Source of the DNA: JBBSIG01 sp038232215
Lineage (GTDB): Bacteria > Actinomycetota > Thermoleophilia > Gaiellales > Gaiellaceae
Length of the DNA: 5,376 nt
Assembly (NCBI GenBank): GCA_038232215.1
Contig: JBBSIG010000179.1
Coordinates: forward strand, 1-5,376
Reading direction: 5' to 3'
Shown in pieces: positions 1 through 3,960 of the stretch. Numbering within the stretch: the first letter of the stretch is position 1; the number at the start of each line of letters is the position of its first letter. The translations under genes and the position numbers were made by a program. Below the pieces are notes generated by a model. The model saw nothing but the letters and a program-made list of their open reading frames with translations, was not told where the DNA came from and made no database searches.

Positions 1-172
1 CGCCGGTGTGCTCGGCCGCGTGCTCGGTCGCCTCTCCGATCAGCCAGGCGAGCGGGACGAGCGAGGCGGCGGCGAGGACGAAGAGAGCCGTCTTCCCCGG
101 GTGGAAGGCGAGGTCGACGACGAAGGTGGCGGGCGCGAGGGCGAGCGAGGCCCACAGGATCTTCCTCGCCAC
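1..172 (-). CDS. cax: Ca2+/H+ antiporter of the CAX family, N-terminal part (cut by window edge)
   Basis: The minus strand from a GTG at 172 reads 57 codons, open to the left edge. The peptide begins VARKILWASLALAP, has two hydrophobic stretches (about residues 5-23 and 28-45), and ends in GEATEHAAEHTG. A G-x-ATE segment leading into TG/SG-P-x-IGG is the typical start of the first CAX repeat in bacterial calcium/proton exchangers such as B. subtilis ChaA/YfkE. The family exports Ca2+ across the cytoplasmic membrane in exchange for protons; the ion-selecting GNxPE/GNAxE helices would lie beyond the window. The GTG is chosen because it places the family's N-terminus correctly and no ATG, GTG or TTG was seen in frame in the roughly 60 bases upstream. 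No Shine-Dalgarno is visible, but TACGCT lies 6 nt before the GTG. The longer open frame at 40-234 on this strand is a different, spurious frame. Confidence 0.85.
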   Translation of the reverse strand, partial: MARKILWASLALAPATFVVDLAFHPGKTALFVLAAASLVPLAWLIGEATEHAAEHTG

Positions 173-178
173 GGCTCT

Positions 179-184
179 AGCGTA
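179..184 (-). promoter_or_regulatory. Candidate -10 element for the CAX gene (leaderless start)
   Basis: The minus strand reads TACGCT, a TANNNT hexamer, followed by 6 nt (agagcc) and then the GTG start at 172. This spacing would place transcription initiation at or next to the start codon. No convincing -35 box lies 16-19 bp upstream, which is common in high-GC actinobacteria. The call rests on the hexamer, its spacing, and the lack of a ribosome binding site. Confidence 0.35.
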
Positions 185-244
185 GACGGTCTCTCGCCGA
201 CCGCCGGCGGATGGCTTAGCAGCAGACCGCGCAAAGATCAAGTC

Positions 245-274
245 TTGCGGTCACCCGGGCTCCGACCTCACAAT
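245..274 (+). promoter_or_regulatory. Candidate promoter of the nine-cysteine gene
   Basis: TTGCGG (245-250) and CACAAT (269-274) are separated by 18 bp. The second hexamer ends 6 nt before the GTG at 281, so transcription could begin at the start codon. CACAAT is a weak -10 match: only the A at position 2 and the T at position 6 fit TANNNT. It lies in the 108-bp divergent region shared with the CAX gene. Confidence 0.25.
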
Positions 275-280
275 CTGAGC

Positions 281-697
281 GTGTCCCAGCTACGAGACGA
301 GCGCACGAGCGAGCTCCCGCTCCATCCGCAGGACGAGCTCGAGTGCCTGCGCTGCGAGGTTCACTGCGGCAAGGTCGTGTACCCGGCCGCGTGCGTCGCT
401 CGCGCGTGTCCCTTCCTCTACGCGTACGAGGATCACGGGCACACGTTCATGGGCTGCATGCAGAAGGTGTACGACGTCGAGATCGACCTCGACCTCCTGA
501 GCGCCGCGGAGGCGGCCGGAGACGGCTTCGGCCCCGTGCGGACGGTGCGCAAGCCGCTACCGATGTGCAAGGTCGAGGTGGAGAGCTGCTACGAGCGGCG
601 TGCAGGCGAGCTCGGCTGCGTCAACCCCGAGTTCTCCGAGCTACCGGTCGGCGAGCCGACGTTCCGCGTCTTCGCGACGATCGGCCCCGCGACGTAG
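281..697 (+). CDS. Nine-cysteine protein of unknown function
   Basis: A 138-residue protein that I do not recognise as a named family. It is acidic and soluble-looking, with no signal peptide or membrane segment. Nine cysteines lie at 22, 25, 29, 38, 43, 59, 96, 103 and 113. The first three form CxxCxxxC (LRCEVHC), followed by CVARAC, GC and two later pairs. His28, His52 and His54 are also available. The pattern suggests metal binding (zinc ribbon-like or an Fe-S cluster), but that is inference. The middle (CMQKVYDVEIDLDLL) and the end (ELGCVNPEF) look like ordered, conserved sequence. The frame is open back to position 8, but that would overlap the divergent CAX gene, and the upstream residues are low-complexity Arg/Gly/Glu. 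GTG at 281 is therefore preferred; TTG at 245 is an alternative. No Shine-Dalgarno is visible. It is followed 39 bp later by the peptidase-like gene on the same strand. Confidence 0.65.
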   Translation: MSQLRDERTSELPLHPQDELECLRCEVHCGKVVYPAACVARACPFLYAYEDHGHTFMGCMQKVYDVEIDLDLLSAAEAAGDGFGPVRTVRKPLPMCKVEVESCYERRAGELGCVNPEFSELPVGEPTFRVFATIGPAT

Positions 698-736
698 CTG
701 GGAATCTCCGAGCCGGCGGGGTACAACTCGCGGGCT

Positions 737-1156
737 ATGAGCGCGCGTCCGCCGTTGCCCGCGGCGGTCTTTTTCCCGAAGGACTCCTATCCGCGCGGAC
801 CGGCGTGGATGGGGCTGCGCCCCTGGATCGTGCCGCAGGCGCGTGCGATTGCGGCGCGCTTCGCGCTCACCGTGACGGCGGGATGGGGCACGCATCCGCC
901 GCACGCGCACCGCTCCGACCACCGCTGGGGCGGGGCCGTCGACCTCGTCGGGTCGGTCGAGGCGATGATCGCGTGCACCTTTTGGGCCGACGGGCTCTGC
1001 GCCGACCCGTTCGCGTCGGGGAAGGTCTTCCGTTGGGTGGGCGGCCCGGCAGACGACGCCGGCGGCGTCGAGCCCGGGCACGCCGACCACGCGCATCTCT
1101 CCTGGTACCGCACCGGACCTCCGACGACGGTCTTCGGCACGCCGGGCTTCCCGTAG
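737..1156 (+). CDS. Small M15-like (DD-carboxypeptidase fold) zinc peptidase
   Basis: A 139-residue protein with the metal-site layout of peptidase M15-type enzymes. SDHRWGGAVDL gives His62 and Asp69 (H-x6-D), and HADHAHLSW gives Asp117 and His120 (D-x-x-H). In the M15/VanX/DacC-like fold, these are two zinc ligands, the catalytic acid and the third ligand. Such enzymes cleave peptidoglycan stem peptides or D-Ala-D-Ala bonds; which bond is cut here cannot be told. The protein is little more than the catalytic core, with an N-terminal segment (1-50) and Cys80/Cys88, which could form a disulfide. No signal peptide is visible, and only 13 in-frame codons separate ATG 737 from the upstream stop at 695-697, so no longer secreted form is available. 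TACAAC at 722-727 is a possible -10 element 9 nt before the ATG. Non-peptidase members of the fold exist, so activity is inferred. Confidence 0.75.
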   Translation: MSARPPLPAAVFFPKDSYPRGPAWMGLRPWIVPQARAIAARFALTVTAGWGTHPPHAHRSDHRWGGAVDLVGSVEAMIACTFWADGLCADPFASGKVFRWVGGPADDAGGVEPGHADHAHLSWYRTGPPTTVFGTPGFP

Positions 1157-1201
1157 CCGGGCAGCGAGCCGGCGGCTCCCCGGGGAAGGCGCCTCGCTCC
1201 T

Positions 1202-1238
1202 CGGGACATGTCCTCGCCCCAGGGCGCTGGACACGTCC
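1202..1238. repeat. 37-bp hairpin-forming direct repeat, copy 1
   Basis: Identical base for base to 1326-1362, 124 bp away. Each copy is itself an imperfect inverted repeat. GGACATGTCC (1204-1213, a perfect palindrome) pairs with GGACACGTCC (1229-1238) at 9 of 10 positions. Between them, CGCC and GGCG form an inner stem around a CCAG loop, with a one-base asymmetry. The layout resembles REP-like extragenic palindromes. The similarity between copies extends loosely upstream through CGCCTCGC (1190-1197). Confidence 0.8.
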
Positions 1239-1302
1239 AAAGCGGGCAGGGGCGCTCCTCGATCCACTACTCGAGAACCCCGCGCGCGCAGCGCGGCCAG
1301 CT

Positions 1303-1319
1303 CTGCGAACGCCTCGCAG
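1303..1319. repeat. Small inverted repeat between the two 37-bp repeats
   Basis: CTGCGA (1303-1308) and TCGCAG (1314-1319) are perfect 6-bp arms around a 5-nt loop (ACGCC). The element lies 6 bp before copy 2 of the 37-bp repeat. A stem this short can arise by chance in GC-rich DNA, so any function is doubtful. Confidence 0.3.
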
Positions 1320-1325
1320 GCTCTA

Positions 1326-1362
1326 CGGGACATGTCCTCGCCCCAGGGCGCTGGACACGTCC
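1326..1362. repeat. 37-bp hairpin-forming direct repeat, copy 2
   Basis: A perfect copy of 1202-1238. GGACATGTCC starts at 1328 and GGACACGTCC ends at 1362. Upstream, the shared CGCCTCGC lies at 1310-1317 with a different spacer (8 nt instead of 4). Its last two bases (1361-1362) are also the first two of the adjacent 28-bp inverted repeat, so the two elements are fused. Confidence 0.8.
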
Positions 1363-1388
1363 TGTCCGGACGGCTCCGTCCGGACAGG
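1361..1388 (-). terminator. Perfect 13-bp-arm inverted repeat downstream of hemQ, probable terminator
   Basis: CCTGTCCGGACGG (1361-1373) and CCGTCCGGACAGG (1376-1388) are perfect reverse complements around a 2-nt centre (CT). The hairpin begins 7 nt past the hemQ stop codon. No T-tract follows on either strand, so it is not a classical intrinsic terminator; U-less hairpins are often proposed as terminators or 3'-end stabilisers in actinobacteria. Each arm contains the palindrome GTCCGGAC. The GGAC/GTCC building blocks are shared with the neighbouring 37-bp repeat, so it may belong to the same repeat family. Confidence 0.55.
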
Positions 1389-1395
1389 ACAGGAG

Positions 1396-2085
1396 CTACG
1401 CGCGCACGCGGGCGACGGCGCCGTCGAGCGCGTCGAGGGCAGACCGGATCTCGACGCCCTGGCCCACGAAGATCGGCGTGTCGCGCTCGGTGTAGCGGCT
1501 CGCCTCGGTCTCGCGCAGTCTCAACATGAGATGCATGAAGTCGGCCGGCTCGTCGCACTCGAACGCCGTCATGAACTCCTGGTCGTCGATCCCGAACGAG
1601 TACGTCGTGTGATTGTGGATCGTGGGAAACTCGGCGCCGATCCGGATGTGCTCGTCCATCGCGCGCTGGCGCTCGTCGGCGGGCAAGGCGTACCACGGCC
1701 GTAGCTTCACGAACGGATAGACGACGAGGTAGGGCGACCCGCGCGGGACGATCTTGCGCGCGCGCCGCGCGCTCGTGTACTGCGACGGCTTCGTCGTGGC
1801 CAGGTACGAGTACGGCGTCTCCAGGTAGCCGGCGAGGGGTGTCCCGTTCAGCTCCGCGCCGAGCTCGCCGAGATCCGCGTAGCGCTCGGTGATCTTCCAG
1901 AGGAAGAAGTCGCAGTCGGCGCGCACGCCGGTGACGGCGTAGGCGCGGACGGCCTCCAACCGTCCCGCCCAGTCCTCGACCACCTCCGCGAACGCGTCCT
2001 TGCCGGCGGCCCGCTCCTCCACGGGCAGCCGGCGCCACGCCGGATCCACGCGATAGAACGTGTAGGCGACGTACTGACCGGCCAC
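1396..2085 (-). CDS. hemQ: Chlorite dismutase-family coproheme decarboxylase (HemQ/ChdC)
   Basis: A 229-residue cytosolic protein, the usual length for a ChdC. It would convert coproheme III to heme b by two oxidative decarboxylations, the last step of the coproporphyrin-dependent heme pathway. The core motif VVYPFVKLRPWY carries Tyr123 and Lys127, matching the catalytic Tyr and propionate-binding Lys of Listeria ChdC (Y147/K151). AMDEHIRIG supplies the proximal heme ligand His146, 23 residues after the Tyr, as in Corynebacterium diphtheriae (Y135/H158). YSFGIDDQEF and LRETEASRYTERDTPIFVG are strong C-terminal family signatures. Ala106 occupies the position of the distal His118 of actinobacterial enzymes, counted without gaps. 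GTG at 2085 is the start because no other start codon precedes the conserved QYVAYTFYRVDP in the gap after the upstream stop; the long frame reaching back to 2739 is antisense-like extension through the hydrolase gene. There is no Shine-Dalgarno. Confidence 0.9.
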   Translation of the reverse strand: MAGQYVAYTFYRVDPAWRRLPVEERAAGKDAFAEVVEDWAGRLEAVRAYAVTGVRADCDFFLWKITERYADLGELGAELNGTPLAGYLETPYSYLATTKPSQYTSARRARKIVPRGSPYLVVYPFVKLRPWYALPADERQRAMDEHIRIGAEFPTIHNHTTYSFGIDDQEFMTAFECDEPADFMHLMLRLRETEASRYTERDTPIFVGQGVEIRSALDALDGAVARVRA

Positions 2086-2092
2086 GCGGTGG

Positions 2093-2098
2093 ATCGTA
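2093..2098 (-). promoter_or_regulatory. Candidate -10 element for hemQ (leaderless start)
   Basis: The minus strand reads TACGAT, a TANNNT hexamer, followed by 7 nt (ccaccgc) and the GTG start at 2085. It sits in the 41-bp gap after the upstream glycosidase gene. Together with the missing Shine-Dalgarno, this suggests hemQ can be transcribed on its own as a leaderless message. No good -35 box is seen. Confidence 0.4.
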
Positions 2099-2126
2099 GC
2101 GACGGCCCGGGGCCGGAGAGAGCGCG

Positions 2127-3881
2127 CTACCGCACCGAGAGGAGCGGCACGTCGATCATCCTCGCGAGCGTGGCGGAGGAGCCTCGGGCGTCCGTCACCG
2201 TGAGCGTGACGGTGTACGGGCCGGGCAGTGCGTAGGGGTGCGTGATCGCGGCGCTCGACGAGCTCGCGGTGGAGCCGTCGCCGAAGGCCCAGGCGTACGT
2301 GGCGATCGCCTCTCCGTCGGGGTCGCGCGACGGGCTGCCGTCGAACGCGACGATCTGCCCGTCCGCCGTGGGCCCGAAGGTGAAGCCGGGCACGGGGGCG
2401 GCGTTCGGGGGCGGGGCGCTCTCGACGGTGAACGGTTGGCTCGTTCGCACGACTGCGCTGCCGAGCTTGCCGGTCGCGTAGACCCGGGCCGTGAGCCGGT
2501 AGCTGCCGGCCGTGACGGGCTGCTCCGGCAGACTGACCGTCCAGGCCTGACCGCCCGGCGCCTCCCCGCTCGTCGAGAGCGCCTCGTAGCCGTCCCCGAT
2601 CCGCACCAGGCTGGCCAGGTACCTGCACGGCTGCGCGCACTCGAGCCCGAGCGACCAGCGCGTGTTCGCGCTCGGGTAGCTCGTCGGCTCGGGAAACTCG
2701 AGCCGCTCGACGCGGAGCGGCGCCTTTGCGGGCCGGCACGAGGCGAGCGTCTGCCCGCGCGCGGCCTCGGCGCTCGTGCGTACGACGTTCCGGCTCGACT
2801 TCGGGGTGTCGTCGGCGTAGTAGATCCCGGACTGCCAGCGGTCGAGGTCCGCCTCGTCGCTGACGTGGAAGATCAGCATGCCGACGACGTTCGGCGCGCA
2901 GTAGGCGATCGTGAGCGCCTGCCGGTAGTACGACGCCTGCACCGACTCGGCGACCGTGTCGCGGCCGGCCGGCGCCCGCAGATTCCGGTAGACGCGACGC
3001 TTCGAGGACGGGATCGTCGACTGGACGCCGAACTCGTCGTAGACGATCGGGAGGGTCGACCCGCGCTGAGCGGTTCCGTCGAAGGCCTTGCCGAGGAGCT
3101 TCACGAGCTTGCCGTAGTCGGCGATCCCGATCGTCGTCGAGCGCGGATGGCGGAACGTCGGCGGCGTGCGCGAGTACTCCATGTAGGGATGGAAGGCGAA
3201 GGCGTCCATGATCGGCCGCTTGCGCTTCGTCGCCCGGTACGCGCGCCCGAGATCCGGGATGAACGTCGTCGGCGAGTGAGTTTGACGCTTGGAGCGCGGG
3301 TTGTCGGCGCCGCGGGGCGAGACGGCGCCGCCGATCACGTTGATCTCCGGCGAGTAGGACTTGAGCGCGTCGTAGGTCTTCGCGAGCAGGAGCTCGTAGG
3401 CCGGCGCGGCGGCGTTCTTGCCCTTGCGCGTGAACTGCGGCAGCCAGAAGCGGTTGAGGTTCGGCTCGTTGCCGATGATGAAGTCCGTCACGCCGGGCAG
3501 CGCCTGCGCGAGCGCGACCGTGTAGGCGGCGAACTGACCGCGGGCCCGGCTCGTGAGCGGGGTCGTGCGGCTGCCGGGCGACGAGACGGAGACGATCACC
3601 CGCAGCCCGGCGAGCTGAGCCGCCCCGGCCGCGTTCTGCAGGACGAGCAGGTCGTTCCCCGACGGGACGAGGCGTCCCGGTAGCCAGAAAGCGGTCATCC
3701 GGATCGTGTCGAAGCCGGCGAGCTGGGCGAGGGCGATCTTCGCCTGCGCGACCACCCGGTCGGGCTGCTTGGGCGCGTCCTCGACCGCCCCGACGAAGAG
3801 GCCGGGCGCCGCGGGGGCCGGTGCGGCGCCGAAGAGGCAGCCGACGAGCAGCGCCAGCAGGAGTGCGAGTCGGGTATGCAT
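2127..3881 (-). CDS. Secreted clan GH-A-like glycoside hydrolase with C-terminal PKD domain
   Basis: A 584-residue exported protein. Residues 1-25 are a signal peptide with a Leu-rich core. LVGC at 12-15 resembles a lipobox, and PAPAAP at 21-26 offers an ordinary cleavage site instead. Residues 28-380 look like a complete TIM barrel of clan GH-A: GFDTIRMTAFW, VIVSVS, DFIIGNEPN with acid/base Glu139, VIGGAVSPRG, AFAFHPY (His231), LPIVYDEFG with nucleophile Glu283, and MLIFHVSDEADLDRWQSG. GH5- or GH39-like enzymes share this layout; family and substrate are not resolved. Residues 388-486 form a beta-sandwich-like module with CAQPC (Cys415, Cys419). A Pro-rich linker leads to a PKD domain (about 496-578) with YAWAFGDG, typical of extracellular polysaccharide-active enzymes. 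ATG 3881 begins the signal peptide; only a weak GAGG lies 11 nt upstream. It is a tandem paralogue of the upstream gene, 66 bp away, which lacks the PKD domain. Confidence 0.85.
   Translation of the reverse strand: MHTRLALLLALLVGCLFGAAPAPAAPGLFVGAVEDAPKQPDRVVAQAKIALAQLAGFDTIRMTAFWLPGRLVPSGNDLLVLQNAAGAAQLAGLRVIVSVSSPGSRTTPLTSRARGQFAAYTVALAQALPGVTDFIIGNEPNLNRFWLPQFTRKGKNAAAPAYELLLAKTYDALKSYSPEINVIGGAVSPRGADNPRSKRQTHSPTTFIPDLGRAYRATKRKRPIMDAFAFHPYMEYSRTPPTFRHPRSTTIGIADYGKLVKLLGKAFDGTAQRGSTLPIVYDEFGVQSTIPSSKRRVYRNLRAPAGRDTVAESVQASYYRQALTIAYCAPNVVGMLIFHVSDEADLDRWQSGIYYADDTPKSSRNVVRTSAEAARGQTLASCRPAKAPLRVERLEFPEPTSYPSANTRWSLGLECAQPCRYLASLVRIGDGYEALSTSGEAPGGQAWTVSLPEQPVTAGSYRLTARVYATGKLGSAVVRTSQPFTVESAPPPNAAPVPGFTFGPTADGQIVAFDGSPSRDPDGEAIATYAWAFGDGSTASSSSAAITHPYALPGPYTVTLTVTDARGSSATLARMIDVPLLSVR
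3432..3485 (-). repeat. 54-bp block identical to 4968-5021 (catalytic NEP region), copy A
   Basis: This stretch encodes DFIIGNEPNLNRFWLPQF, covering the fourth barrel strand with the acid/base Glu. It is identical at all 54 bases, including every synonymous position, to the matching block of the upstream paralogue. The flanking bases differ (3431 and 3486). It is homologous coding sequence, not a mobile repeat. Confidence 0.75.
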
Positions 3882-3940
3882 GGAGGGGAGAGCCTCGCGG
3901 GGGACGTTCGACAGGACCCTAGGAGACCCTGCCGCGCGCT

Positions 3941-3960
3941 GCGGCGCTCACGAGCGCCGC
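3941..3960 (-). repeat. Perfect 9-bp-arm inverted repeat spanning the stop codon of the upstream glycosidase gene
   Basis: GCGGCGCTC (3941-3949) and GAGCGCCGC (3952-3960) are exact reverse complements with a 2-nt centre. The TGA stop (3950-3948) lies at the middle. No T-tract follows. It could form a stable RNA hairpin at the end of the first cistron and reduce read-through into the second gene, or it could be a by-product of Arg/Ala codons in GC-rich DNA. Confidence 0.45.

Larger units (their letters stand above)
1157..1395. other. Convergent intergenic region rich in palindromes
   Basis: This 239-bp stretch separates the 3' ends of the peptidase-like gene (+) and hemQ (-). It contains a 10-bp palindrome (TCCCCGGGGA, 1177-1186), two copies of a 37-bp hairpin-forming repeat, a small CGCGC/GCGCG stem (1283-1295), a CTGCGA/TCGCAG stem (1303-1319) and a perfect 28-bp inverted repeat next to the hemQ stop. 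No believable coding region is present: open frames crossing it translate the repeats and have Arg/Pro/Gly-rich composition. Confidence 0.8.

Noticed and set aside
8..280. N-terminal extension of the nine-cysteine frame back to position 8
   Set aside because: It overlaps the divergent CAX gene, whose peptide is recognisable, and its composition is Arg/Gly/Glu low complexity typical of a shadow frame.
281..1156. The two plus-strand genes as one gene broken by a stop codon, since they share a frame
   Set aside because: The first has a complete-looking C-terminus, the second has its own ATG and an intact M15-like core, and a 39-bp non-coding-like gap separates them.
1202..1388. CRISPR array
   Set aside because: There are only two repeat copies with an 87-bp gap, each internally palindromic along its whole length, and no cas genes are nearby.
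343..1704. 453-residue plus-strand open frame
   Set aside because: It runs out of frame through two better-supported genes, the repeat region and antisense to hemQ; it is Arg/Ala/Gly-rich with no domain.
641..2038. 465-residue minus-strand open frame
   Set aside because: It is antisense to the peptidase-like gene and out of frame with hemQ. It crosses both hairpin repeats and shows only GC-rich shadow composition.
2086..2739. Upstream extension of the hemQ frame
   Set aside because: It overlaps the well-supported 3' end of the hydrolase gene in another frame, and HemQ homology begins only near 2085.
2238..3683. 481-residue plus-strand open frame opposite the PKD hydrolase
   Set aside because: It is a long antisense frame expected from high GC in third positions. 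The minus strand has a full signal peptide, catalytic barrel and PKD domain; the plus frame has no recognisable motif.
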